A stretch of 16,298 bases of DNA, taken from NCBI GenBank assembly GCA_946184715.1, contig CAMHGU010000022.1:1-16298 (forward strand). Reading direction: 5' to 3'. A model generated the notes under the pieces. It ran no database searches, was not told the DNA's origin, and saw nothing but the letters and a program-made list of their open reading frames with translations. The stretch comes from an uncultured bacterium (GTDB lineage Bacteria; Bacteroidota; Bacteroidia; Bacteroidales; Muribaculaceae). Of the stretch, positions 8,055-14,894 are shown piece after piece; the stretch's first letter is position 1; each line of letters begins with the position of its first letter. The position numbers were made by a program, and so were the translations under genes.

Positions 8055-8084
8055 AAAAACGGCAGCGGAGATTCCCGCTGCCGT
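8055..8084 (-). terminator. Strong hairpin terminator between ruvC and the candidate small RNA
   Basis: A perfect 10-bp stem pairs 8059-8068 (ACGGCAGCGG) with 8075-8084 around a 6-base loop. On the minus strand it runs into TTTTTATAG (8059 downwards), a normal intrinsic terminator. On the plus strand there is no T run, so for ruvC it would act only as a 3' end stabiliser or weak terminator. Confidence 0.7.
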
Positions 8085-8213
8085 CACTTCCCGACTATGG
8101 TGAATAAGGTTTTTAGCTGGTTTATAGCGTCGGTAGTACAAAAACAAATTGTAGTTAATAATGGTAACTACAGGAAGGGCGGTTTGCAGACAAAAGTTCC
8201 GTGTTCCTTCCCA
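8055..8213 (-). ncRNA. Candidate structured small RNA, family not recognised
   Basis: On the minus strand a -7 box (8226-8219) would start transcription at about 8213. The predicted RNA then contains stem GGAAGG/CCTTCC (8211-8206 with 8178-8173), a perfect 7-bp stem GTAGTTA/TAACTAC (8171-8165 with 8157-8151), stem CCGAC/GTCGG (8133-8129 with 8095-8091), and a 10-bp GC hairpin followed by T residues that would end it near 8055. No convincing ORF with coding features fills it. It sits between the convergent ruvC and porQ genes. Promoter, ordered stems and terminator on one strand make an RNA gene plausible, but no sequence family is recognised and chance or a 3' UTR role for ruvC is possible. 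Confidence 0.4.
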
Positions 8214-8218
8214 CAACG

Positions 8219-8226
8219 CAAATTTA
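8219..8226 (-). promoter_or_regulatory. -7 box of the candidate small RNA
   Basis: TAAATTTG on the minus strand (8226-8219) matches TAnnTTTG exactly, and its expected start (about 8213) falls at the first stem of the candidate RNA. No good -33 TTTG lies 18-22 bases upstream, so it may need an activator or may be a chance match. Confidence 0.35.
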
Positions 8227-8253
8227 GCTCACGAAGCCGAGCGCGCTATAGCT

Positions 8254-8286
8254 TTTTCGCAAAAAGCGAGTTTCATTTTCGCAAAA
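8254..8286. repeat. Paired 11-bp direct repeats, 22 bases apart
   Basis: TTTTCGCAAAA occurs at 8254-8264 and again at 8276-8286. Each copy is nearly palindromic, and the first lies within a longer inverted repeat (GCTTTTT-CGC-AAAAAGC, 8251-8267). The start-to-start distance of 22 bases places both on the same DNA face. They lie between the porQ terminator and the -7 box at 8219-8226, about 46 and 68 bases before the predicted start, where an activator or repressor site would be expected. The function is inference. Confidence 0.45.
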
Positions 8287-8316
8287 TCGCGCGGCCGCGG
8301 TGGCGCCATAATGACG

Positions 8317-8342
8317 AAAACGCCCGATACTATCGGGCGTTT
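8317..8342. terminator. Bidirectional terminator after porQ
   Basis: A near-perfect inverted repeat (CGCCCGAT at 8321-8328 with ATCGGGCG at 8332-8339) is flanked by AAAA on the left and TTT on the right, so it can work on both strands. It lies 23 bases downstream of the porQ stop and would end porQ transcription (T run on the minus strand, 8320-8317). Confidence 0.75.
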
Positions 8343-8365
8343 CTCACAAATTTATCTTCTAAAGG

Positions 8366-9403
8366 TTATTGACGCAAGAATTGCGAGATGTCGCAGCGCA
8401 GATTGACCATAAAGGTTGTGCCTCCGCTATGCGGCTGCGCGAGAGCCACGCCCACGCCTATCATCTTGATGTTGACGCCGCCGCCGAGCGAGAAGCCCGA
8501 GAAGAAGCTGCGCTTGTCGGTCGACATATCGGTGCGAGTCTTATAGTTGTAGCCTATGCCCACATAGAAGCGCTCCGACGGCACAAACTCCACGCCGAAC
8601 ACCAAGTGGCGGAGCAGGTCGCTCCCGAAGTTGTGCTTCAAAGCGTAGGCCGATTGGGTGTCGTTGTTATCTACGCGCGCGTAGTAAGGCATCTTCCATC
8701 GCCGCAGGTTGGTGGCCGTGACGTTGAGCCGGATAGGCACCGACCGCAGCATCTGCGAGTAGCCCAGCTGGATATCCCACGGCAGCTTGTCGGCCGTGTT
8801 GTCAAATTTCTTTACCTGACCGCCGAGGCTCTTGATGACGAACGAGAGCGACAGGTCGTTGTCGGGGTTGTAGTAGTTGATACCGAGGTCGGTGGCGATG
8901 GCAAACGCCTTGTATTCGCCATAGGCCGAAGAGATACCCTTCACGGCAATACCGCCACGAAGCATATCGGTGATGTCGTGGGAGTAAACGATACCGAAGG
9001 AGAGGTCGCGCGGCGAGATTTTGCCGGTGATTACCCCGTCGGGGCCGGCGGTGGTCATCGAGCCGTAGCCGAAGTGCTGTATTGTGGCGGCGAAGGCTCC
9101 GCGCTCCCAAGCCTTGACGCCGAACGTCAAGCCCATAAAGTTGCTCTGACCCAGGTAGCGCATATAGTTCAGCCCCAGCTGCAGGTGCATCTCCTGCCCG
9201 AGCAGTGCCGGGTTCTGGTTGACCATCGTGATGTCGTCATCGACGAGCGAAATGTTCTGTCCGCCAATAGCATAGACGTGGCTCGACGGAGTGATGTTCA
9301 GGAACTGATATCCATCGTCGCCAAACTCCGACGCCAATGCCGCGCCCGTAGCCACGCAGGCCACAGCGCCAAGCGAAATTATGCGCATAATAGCACGTTT
9401 CAT
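8366..9403 (-). CDS. porQ: Type IX secretion system outer-membrane protein PorQ
   Basis: PorQ is an outer-membrane beta-barrel of the FadL/PorV superfamily; in Porphyromonas it takes part in the attachment complex (PorU, PorV, PorQ, PorZ) that anchors type IX cargo to surface lipopolysaccharide. The 345-residue protein has a signal peptide cleaved after ALA (residue 24), then the PorQ N-terminal signature: YQFLNITPSS (32-41), IGGQNISLVDDD (46-57), NPALL (64-68) and LNYMRYLG. Alternating hydrophobic strands run to a C-terminus ending in LRQ. Length is as expected. In related genomes porQ lies next to cmk and ispH (from memory); here those genes are on the same strand about 2 kb away, separated by an esterase and a TonB-domain gene. 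The alternative start at Met6 would shorten the signal peptide. Confidence 0.9.
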   Translation of the reverse strand: MKRAIMRIISLGAVACVATGAALASEFGDDGYQFLNITPSSHVYAIGGQNISLVDDDITMVNQNPALLGQEMHLQLGLNYMRYLGQSNFMGLTFGVKAWERGAFAATIQHFGYGSMTTAGPDGVITGKISPRDLSFGIVYSHDITDMLRGGIAVKGISSAYGEYKAFAIATDLGINYYNPDNDLSLSFVIKSLGGQVKKFDNTADKLPWDIQLGYSQMLRSVPIRLNVTATNLRRWKMPYYARVDNNDTQSAYALKHNFGSDLLRHLVFGVEFVPSERFYVGIGYNYKTRTDMSTDKRSFFSGFSLGGGVNIKMIGVGVALAQPHSGGTTFMVNLRCDISQFLRQ

Positions 9404-9449
9404 CAGTTTAATAACGCAAAAGGTGGCCCCGTATTATATCCCCAGTCCA

Positions 9450-9503
9450 TAAAAAGCCCCTCTCCATTCACATTATTTTGCAAAAGGCGGCTCCCGAGGG
9501 GCT
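9450..9503 (-). promoter_or_regulatory. Terminator-like hairpin in the porQ leader
   Basis: On the minus strand AGCCCCTC (9503-9496 side: AGCCCCTC) pairs with GAGGGGCT (9462-9455) and is followed by TTTTTA (9455-9450). The loop of 33 bases contains the palindrome TTTTGCAAAA (9476-9485). The hairpin lies between the predicted porQ promoter and the porQ ATG, and begins within a few bases of the predicted transcription start. It could attenuate porQ, release a ~55-nt RNA, or stop read-through from the right. Which of these is true cannot be decided from sequence. Confidence 0.5.
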
Positions 9504-9510
9504 ACAAATA

Positions 9511-9545
9511 CAAAAATAGTTAAATCGACCGCCATCGCCTCAAAA
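9511..9545 (-). promoter_or_regulatory. Promoter upstream of porQ
   Basis: On the minus strand TTTTG (9545-9541) and TATTTTTG (9518-9511), 22 bases apart, match the Bacteroidetes -33/-7 pattern. The predicted start is near 9505, giving a leader of about 100 bases with a hairpin. Confidence 0.55.
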
Positions 9546-9559
9546 TATATCGCCTCATA

Positions 9560-9591
9560 TTTTCATATTCGGCGAAACAGTGATAAATTTG
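9560..9591 (+). promoter_or_regulatory. Promoter of the TonB-domain gene
   Basis: TAAATTTG at 9584-9591 matches TAnnTTTG, with TTTTC at 9560-9564 as a degenerate -33 element 19 bases upstream. The start of transcription would be near 9597. Since the -7 box covers codons of the longer reading frame (ATG at 9580), it supports the downstream start at 9652. It is back-to-back with the porQ promoter. Confidence 0.5.
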
Positions 9592-9651
9592 TTATCGCAA
9601 AAGCACGAAAGGATTTCAATAGCTTCGGCCTTTGCTTTGTTAATAATAGTG

Positions 9652-10086
9652 ATGCGAAAAAGAAGCGTAATATTACTCCTGCTGATAAGCGTGATGAGCG
9701 TGGTGGCCATGGGCCAGCGACGCAATGTCAACACGGTGCGCCCGCAGCTGCCTGAGCCACAGTATATTCCGGTGTATGAATCCTACGACGTGGATATCAA
9801 GCCTGAATTTCCGGGCGGTGAGCGCGGCTTGGTCAACTTCATCAACAAGAGCAAGGAGTACCCCTTCAAGGCCTACAAGAAAGGGATTTCGGGCCGCGTG
9901 GTGTGCAGCTTCATAGTGTGCCCCGACGGTAGTCTCGACGACATTCAGGTAGTGAAAGGCGTGGAGGAGTCGCTCAATCGCGAAGCGCTTCGCATCATCA
10001 GCACGATGCCGCGTTGGCACGCCGGCTTTATAGGCGCGCAACCGGTGTACGTGCGCTGCTTCCTTCCTATTACATTCAGGCTGTAA
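9652..10086 (+). CDS. Small secreted protein with TonB C-terminal domain
   Basis: Starting at ATG 9652 the product is 144 residues. Residues 1-22 are a signal peptide or membrane anchor (MRKRSVILLLLISVMSVVAMGQ). From FPGG (53-56) to the end it matches the TonB C-terminal fold: SGRVVCSFIVCPDGSLDDIQVVKG with the final strand VYVRCFLPITFRL. A real energy transducer has an N-terminal anchor, a long Pro-rich linker and ExbB/ExbD partners; here the linker is only about 28 residues and no exbBD genes are present. It is therefore more likely one of the many free periplasmic TonB-like domain proteins of Bacteroidetes than the transducer itself. The upstream ATG at 9580 was rejected because it precedes and overlaps the predicted promoter. 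It ends 58 bases from the convergent esterase. Confidence 0.8.
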   Translation: MRKRSVILLLLISVMSVVAMGQRRNVNTVRPQLPEPQYIPVYESYDVDIKPEFPGGERGLVNFINKSKEYPFKAYKKGISGRVVCSFIVCPDGSLDDIQVVKGVEESLNREALRIISTMPRWHAGFIGAQPVYVRCFLPITFRL

Positions 10087-10103
10087 CCCGCTTGAGGAGT
10101 GTG

Positions 10104-10135
10104 TAATCGAGGCTTCGAGTAATCAAGGCTTCGAG
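10104..10135. repeat. Two tandem 16-bp units between convergent genes
   Basis: TAATCGAGGCTTCGAG (10104-10119) is followed at once by TAATCAAGGCTTCGAG (10120-10135), with one mismatch. Each unit can form a small TCGA-type hairpin. They fill most of the 58-base gap between the TonB-domain gene and the esterase. No T run follows on either strand, so they are not ordinary terminators. Confidence 0.7.
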
Positions 10136-10144
10136 GGGTATGTT

Positions 10145-11485
10145 TTAGCCTTGGCCTTGGGAGGCGGGGCGCGCTGTAGGTGCCTTCACGCGCAGGCTGC
10201 GGCGATAGCGGGCCGCGAGGGTGTGGAGGACTACCGCTCCATCGGTTATCTCGATGTAATTGACGTCGGCCGCCGCGAGCCTCTCGGGCAGCTGCAGAAT
10301 GGCGCGCACTCGGCCATTCTGGTCGAGCACTTGAATGCCGATGGAGGTCACCGCCCACAGGTTGCCGTCGCCATCAAATGCCATGCACCTTACCGCGAGC
10401 GGCTCTGTACCAAGCGTGTGCAAGTGATAGAACGGCTCGCCGGCCGTGGGGTGGCCGTTGTTGTCTATCAGATACTGCCATATCCGGTTGCCATCATCGG
10501 CGCGCGCTATAGCCACGAGGGTTGAATCGGTATAGTAGGCCATAGGCTGTGGTGGCAGTGCCACCTCTATGGCGAAGTCATCGACCGCTTTACGCTCCCA
10601 AGCCGTGGCGAGCGTATCGGCCTCAATGGAGCGCAGGAAATCGTTGGCGGAGCGGCCGGCAGTCACCGGCTCGGGAAAGCCGCGCCACAACCAGCGCATC
10701 ACATCGGCAAAGATTTCAGAGGCTCGGCCTATGCTATGCCCTGTGTCGCCCCAATCGAACCGGCACTCTACGCCGTTGAATTGCAGCGCCGAAGCCATCA
10801 GCTGATTGCCCTCCCACCAAGAGCCGAAGAGGGGATTCCAAGCGTCGGCGGTGCCGTCCTGAAGCATCACCCGCAATGGCCGCGGCTCGCTCTTTCGAAT
10901 GATGGCCTGGAGGTCGTTGCCGCCACGCATAGCCACGAAAGTGCCCACGGCGGCGAATACCCGCCTGAAGCGGTCGGGACGGTGCCATGCGGCGGTGAGC
11001 GCCGCTATACCGCCGCTGCTGGCGCCGAAGATGGCGCTGTCGTCGCCACGGCGCGACACGTGGAGCACGCGCCCGTCGGGCAACGCGTAGCCCTCTATGT
11101 GGCTGTCGATAAGCTCTTCAAGGAAGGTGGCGAAGCGCGGCGTGATGTCGTCAAACTCGTAGCAGCGATTGTAGCGCACTGCTCGCCCGGCAGCGTCGCG
11201 CACCACGCCCGGTTGCAGAAAAACCCCGATAGTAACGGGCATTTCGCCCGAGGCGATAAGGCTGTCGAACACCGCCGGCGCATCACATAGCACCCCGTCA
11301 AGCCCCACATAGAGGCAAGCGGTGTCGCCGTCGTGATACTGTCGTGGCACATAGAGCGACACGGCGTGGACGGCATCAGGATACAGCGACGATGTCACCA
11401 TAAGGCAGCTATCGAGCAGCAGTCCCTGCGCCCAGGCTGCGGCAGCGACGACGGTCGCTGCTACCGATATTGCGAGCCGTTTCAT
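10145..11485 (-). CDS. Secreted alpha/beta-hydrolase esterase (esterase D/enterochelin esterase type) with partial beta-propeller C-terminus
   Basis: The 446-residue product has a signal peptide (residues 1-19, ending AAAWA). Residues about 28-275 form a putative esterase domain (PF00756-like): LYVPRQY early, the nucleophile elbow GASSGG (Ser156), the acid region QDGTADAW (Asp210 or Asp214) and the histidine in GDTGHSIGRA (His250). Residues about 315-425 look like the last blades of an SMP-30/gluconolactonase or NHL propeller (MAFDGDGNLWAVTSIGIQVLD). A full six-blade propeller needs about 280 residues, so only a part is present. Substrate is unknown; sugar or phenolic esters are typical for relatives. 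Its ATG overlaps the ispH stop by 4 bases, so it is expressed as the last gene of the uppP-ispH operon. Confidence 0.8.
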   Translation of the reverse strand: MKRLAISVAATVVAAAAWAQGLLLDSCLMVTSSLYPDAVHAVSLYVPRQYHDGDTACLYVGLDGVLCDAPAVFDSLIASGEMPVTIGVFLQPGVVRDAAGRAVRYNRCYEFDDITPRFATFLEELIDSHIEGYALPDGRVLHVSRRGDDSAIFGASSGGIAALTAAWHRPDRFRRVFAAVGTFVAMRGGNDLQAIIRKSEPRPLRVMLQDGTADAWNPLFGSWWEGNQLMASALQFNGVECRFDWGDTGHSIGRASEIFADVMRWLWRGFPEPVTAGRSANDFLRSIEADTLATAWERKAVDDFAIEVALPPQPMAYYTDSTLVAIARADDGNRIWQYLIDNNGHPTAGEPFYHLHTLGTEPLAVRCMAFDGDGNLWAVTSIGIQVLDQNGRVRAILQLPERLAAADVNYIEITDGAVVLHTLAARYRRSLRVKAPTARPASQGQG

Positions 11486-12342
11486 AGCGTTTCAGTGTCG
11501 CATATCCGCTCTTTGACCTGTGCCATAAGCCAGCGGGGGGTGGATGTAGCTCCGCAAATACCTACCGAGCGCGCGTCGCTGAGCAGCGTCAGGTCCACCT
11601 CGTCAGGACCGGCCACCATATAGGAGCGTGGGTTGACGCTCCGGCACTCGGCAAAGAGAATCTTGCCGTTACTGCTCTTGGCACCGCTGACGAAGAAGAT
11701 CACATCGTGGCGGCGCGCGAATTGCCGTATCTTAGGGATACGATTGGCCACGGAGCGGCATATCGTGTCGTAGCTTACGAAATCGCCGTCGGCTTTGCGC
11801 TCGGCGATGGCCTCGCTCATGGCGCGGAAGCCTTGCAGCGACTTGGTGGTCTGCGAATAGAGGGCCACGGGGCGCGTCAGGTCGATAGTGTCGAGCTCGG
11901 CCACGTCCTCCACCACGGCCGCTTGGCCGTCGGTCTGGCCCACGAGGCCGTTGACCTCGGCGTGTCCTCGCTTGCCGTAGATTACGATGCGGCGCTCCGG
12001 CTGGCGGTCGTGCATCTCCTTGATGCGCTGCTGCAGCTTGAGCACCACCGGGCAGGTGGCGTCGATAATCTCGATATTGTTGCGACGGGCAAGCTCGTAG
12101 GTCGATGGCGGCTCGCCGTGGGCGCGCAGCAGCACCTTTACATCGTGCAGTTGGGCCAGCTCTTCGTGGGTGATGGTGACCAAGCCTATGGCGCGCAGGC
12201 GCTCCACCTCGGCCGCGTTGTGAACGATGTCGCCCAAGCAATAGAGGCGGCCGGTGCGATGCAGCTCGTCCTCAGCCTTTCGGATTGCCGTAGTGACCCC
12301 GAAGCAGAAGCCCGAATCGGTATCAATCTCAACGTTGAGCAT
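11482..12342 (-). CDS. ispH: 4-hydroxy-3-methylbut-2-enyl diphosphate reductase
   Basis: IspH catalyses the last step of the MEP pathway, reducing HMBPP to IPP and DMAPP with a [4Fe-4S] cluster. The 286-residue protein has all three cluster cysteines (Cys13 in GFCFGV, Cys97 in DATCPVV, Cys195 in DTICRS). Substrate-binding residues are also visible: His41 (VHNAA), His75 (RAHGEPP), His127 and Glu129 (GKRGHAEV), Thr165 (SQTT), Ser-Ser-Asn 223-225 (AKSSNGK) and Ser267 (GATSTPRWL). Length is normal. Its start overlaps the end of cmk by 14 bases. Confidence 0.97.
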   Translation of the reverse strand: MLNVEIDTDSGFCFGVTTAIRKAEDELHRTGRLYCLGDIVHNAAEVERLRAIGLVTITHEELAQLHDVKVLLRAHGEPPSTYELARRNNIEIIDATCPVVLKLQQRIKEMHDRQPERRIVIYGKRGHAEVNGLVGQTDGQAAVVEDVAELDTIDLTRPVALYSQTTKSLQGFRAMSEAIAERKADGDFVSYDTICRSVANRIPKIRQFARRHDVIFFVSGAKSSNGKILFAECRSVNPRSYMVAGPDEVDLTLLSDARSVGICGATSTPRWLMAQVKERICDTETL

Positions 12343-13051
12343 CGGCGGCAGCGGTAGCCTCGGCGAGCTTGCGGTGGAAGGTGTCGAGCATCCACCGGTT
12401 CTGCTCTTCGATGGTCATATTATCGTTGTTGAGCACCTCGGCGTCGTCGGCACAGCGCAGCGGCGAGTCGGCGCGGGTGGTGTCGAGCCGGTCGCGCTCT
12501 TCCACATTGCGGAGCACCTCGTCGAAGCTCACCTGCTGTCCTTTGGCTATCAGCTCCTTATGGCGCCGCTCGGCGCGAACGCGGGCCGATGCGTTGACAA
12601 ATACCTTCATCTCGGCATCAGGGAACACCACGGTGCCTATGTCGCGCCCGTCCATCACGATGCCGGAGCGGCCTCGCATAGCCTGCTGCTGCTTCACCAG
12701 CGCGCGGCGCACAAACGGCAGGGCGGCCACTTCGCTGACGCAATTCGACACGCGCATAGAGCGAATCTCGCTCTCAACGTTCTCTCCGTTGAGGCAGGTG
12801 TCGCTACGGCCGGTGGCGGGATTGAGACTGAAGGTGATGGCGATATTGTCGATGTCGGATTCGAGTGCGGCGGTGTCGATGACGCCATCGCCGGCGATAT
12901 AGCCTTTATTGAGGCAGTAGAGCGCCACGGCTCTGTACATTGCGCCGCTATCGATGTAGTTATAGCCGATGGCGCGAGCCAGCTCCTTGGCCATCGAACT
13001 TTTGCCCGATGAGGAGTAGCCATCGACGGCTATAGTAATAAACTTACTCAT
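12329..13051 (-). CDS. cmk: (d)CMP kinase (cytidylate kinase)
   Basis: Cmk phosphorylates CMP and dCMP with ATP, recycling the CMP released by lipid and sugar transfer. The 240-residue protein has the P-loop GYSSSGKSS (11-19), the NMP-binding string YIDSGAMYRAVA, IVMDGRDIGTVVFPDA and the lid region with Arg-rich ERRHKEL and ERDRLDTTRADSPL. Length and order match bacterial Cmk. It follows queA after 24 bases and overlaps ispH by 14 bases. Confidence 0.96.
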   Translation of the reverse strand: MSKFITIAVDGYSSSGKSSMAKELARAIGYNYIDSGAMYRAVALYCLNKGYIAGDGVIDTAALESDIDNIAITFSLNPATGRSDTCLNGENVESEIRSMRVSNCVSEVAALPFVRRALVKQQQAMRGRSGIVMDGRDIGTVVFPDAEMKVFVNASARVRAERRHKELIAKGQQVSFDEVLRNVEERDRLDTTRADSPLRCADDAEVLNNDNMTIEEQNRWMLDTFHRKLAEATAAADAQR

Positions 13052-13075
13052 ATATATTCTTACGATTATGATTGA

Positions 13076-14125
13076 TTAGATGATAAGCATCGCGTCGCCA
13101 TAGGCGCCGAAGCGATATTTCTCATCGACGGCCACACGATAGGCGTTCATCACGTTGTTGTAGCCGCCGAAGGTGGCCTCAAGCATCAGCATCACCGAGA
13201 GCGGCATGTGGAAATTGGTCACCATAGCCGTGCAGGTGGTAATCTGATAAGGCGGGAAGATAAACTTATTGGTCCAGCCGGCAAAGGGCTTGATGCGACC
13301 TTCCATAGCGGCGGTCTCCTCGAGCGCTCTTACCACCGACGCGCCTATAGCACACACGCGGTGCCCGCTGTCCTTGGCCTTGTTGAACATCTCTACGGTG
13401 TGCTCGCTCACGTCCATCTGCTCGGAGTCCATACGGTGCTTGGTGAGGTCCTCCACATCGATGTCGCGATAGCTGCCCAGACCGCTGTGCAGGGTGATAA
13501 AGGCCGAGTCCACGCCCTTAATCTCCATCCGCTTCATCAGCTCGCGGCTGAAATGCAGGCCGGCCGATGGGGCCACCACAGCGCCTTCCTTCTCGGCAAA
13601 GATACATTGATAGTTGACGATATCCTCCTCGGTGGGCTCGCGCTCGATATAGTCGGGCAGCGGGGTCTGGCCCAGGGCGTAGAGGTTGCGCTTAAACTCT
13701 TCGTGGTCGCCGTCGTAGAGGAAGCGGAGGGTGCGGCCGCACGAAGTGGTGTTGTCGATTACCTCGGCCACCATCGACTCGTCGATGCCGAAATAGAGCT
13801 TATTGCCGATGCGGATTTTGCGCGCCGGCTCCACAAGGACGTCCCACAGGCGATTGTCGGCATTCAGCTCGCGAAGCAGGAACACCTCAATGCGCGCGCC
13901 GGTCTTCTCTTTGTTGCCATAGAGGCGGGCGGGGAATACGCGAGTGTCGTTGAATACGAAGAGGTCGTGCTCATCGAAGTAGTCGAGAATCTCTTTGAAC
14001 ACACGATGCTCGATGTCGCCGGTCTTGCGGTTGAGAATCATCAGGCGCGCCTCATCGCGATGCTCCACGGGCTCTTGAGCGATTAACTCTTTGGGTAGGC
14101 GGAATTTGAATTCTGAAAGTTTCAT
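13076..14125 (-). CDS. queA: S-adenosylmethionine:tRNA ribosyltransferase-isomerase
   Basis: QueA transfers and isomerises the ribosyl part of SAM onto 7-aminomethyl-7-deazaguanine at the wobble base of tRNAs, forming epoxyqueuosine. The 349-residue protein opens with KLSEFKFRLPKELIAQEP and has FNDTRVFPARL (58-68), TPLPDYI (155-161), APSAGLHF (186-193), the LHSGLGSYRDI string and FHMPLSVMLML near the C-terminus. Length is typical. The usual GTTSVRALE motif is GASVVRALE here, a mild variation. It lies 24 bases after truB and 24 before cmk. Confidence 0.96.
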   Translation of the reverse strand: MKLSEFKFRLPKELIAQEPVEHRDEARLMILNRKTGDIEHRVFKEILDYFDEHDLFVFNDTRVFPARLYGNKEKTGARIEVFLLRELNADNRLWDVLVEPARKIRIGNKLYFGIDESMVAEVIDNTTSCGRTLRFLYDGDHEEFKRNLYALGQTPLPDYIEREPTEEDIVNYQCIFAEKEGAVVAPSAGLHFSRELMKRMEIKGVDSAFITLHSGLGSYRDIDVEDLTKHRMDSEQMDVSEHTVEMFNKAKDSGHRVCAIGASVVRALEETAAMEGRIKPFAGWTNKFIFPPYQITTCTAMVTNFHMPLSVMLMLEATFGGYNNVMNAYRVAVDEKYRFGAYGDAMLII

Positions 14126-14149
14126 ACTGAATATGATGGTGTAAAGTTA

Positions 14150-14875
14150 TTATTCTTGGTTGGGGTCGTCGGCCGGGACGATTACCTCCACGGCGTTGAG
14201 GAAGTCGACAATGGTGTCGATGGAACTGCACTGGTCGATAGTGACCGAGCCCACGCGCGTGCGCCTCAGGGCGGTGAGGTGGGCGCCCGATTGCAGCGCT
14301 TGGCCTATGTCGCGGGCAAGGGCGCGAATGTAGGTGCCCTTGCTGCACGCCACCCGAATGGTGAGCAGCGGCGGCTCCCAGTCGAGAACCTCCAGCTCAC
14401 TGATTACCAGCTCCTTGGGCTTTAGCTCCACCTCGCGGCCTTTGCGGGCGAACTTATAGGCGCGGCGCCCATCGACCTTCACGGCCGAGAACACCGGCGG
14501 CACCTGCATCACCGTGCCGGTAAATTGCGGAAGCACTTCGGCGATGAGCTCGCGCGTGATATGCTGCCACGGGTAGGTGGCGTCGATTTCGGTCTCAAGG
14601 TCGAACGACGGCGTAGTGGCTCCCAGCTGCAGCGTGGCCACATACTCTTTCTCGCCGGCCTGCAACTCGTCGATGCGCTTAGTGGCACGCCCGGAGCACA
14701 CAATCAGGACGCCGGTGGCGAGGGGGTCGAGGGTGCCGGCGTGGCCCACCTTGAGGCGCTTGCGGCCGGTACGCTTGTGCAGCACACCGCGTATGCGCTT
14801 CACCGCGTCGAAGGAGGTCCACCCGTAGGGCTTATCCACATAGAATATTTCTCCGTTGATTGGGTCGATAGCCAT
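14150..14875 (-). CDS. truB: tRNA pseudouridine(55) synthase TruB
   Basis: TruB makes pseudouridine 55 in the T-loop of tRNAs. From ATG 14875 the product is 241 residues. It has FYVDKPYGWTSFDAV (11-25), the catalytic motif GHAGTLDPLATG with Asp50, GEKEYVATLQLG, PPVFSAVKVDGRRAYKFAR and CSKGTYIRALARDIG. The frame extends upstream to a TTG at 14905, inside the uppP stop region; this is rejected because it is not an ATG and family members start close to the GEIFYVDKP segment. It has no separate PUA domain, as in other Bacteroidetes. It starts 19 bases after uppP. Confidence 0.95.
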   Translation of the reverse strand: MAIDPINGEIFYVDKPYGWTSFDAVKRIRGVLHKRTGRKRLKVGHAGTLDPLATGVLIVCSGRATKRIDELQAGEKEYVATLQLGATTPSFDLETEIDATYPWQHITRELIAEVLPQFTGTVMQVPPVFSAVKVDGRRAYKFARKGREVELKPKELVISELEVLDWEPPLLTIRVACSKGTYIRALARDIGQALQSGAHLTALRRTRVGSVTIDQCSSIDTIVDFLNAVEVIVPADDPNQE

Positions 14876-14894
14876 AGTGCAATCGGGATTAATC

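Noticed and set aside
8097..8372. 91-codon plus-strand frame between ruvC and porQ
   Set aside because: Crosses the bidirectional terminator and several stems; unlikely composition and no promoter.
8369..9523. 384-codon frame on the plus strand opposite porQ
   Set aside because: Antisense to porQ, which has signal peptide and family motifs; the C-terminal part even crosses the porQ promoter.
9580..9651. Longer N-terminus for the TonB-domain protein (ATG 9580)
   Set aside because: The TAAATTTG promoter box at 9584-9591 lies within it, and the signal peptide begins only at 9652.
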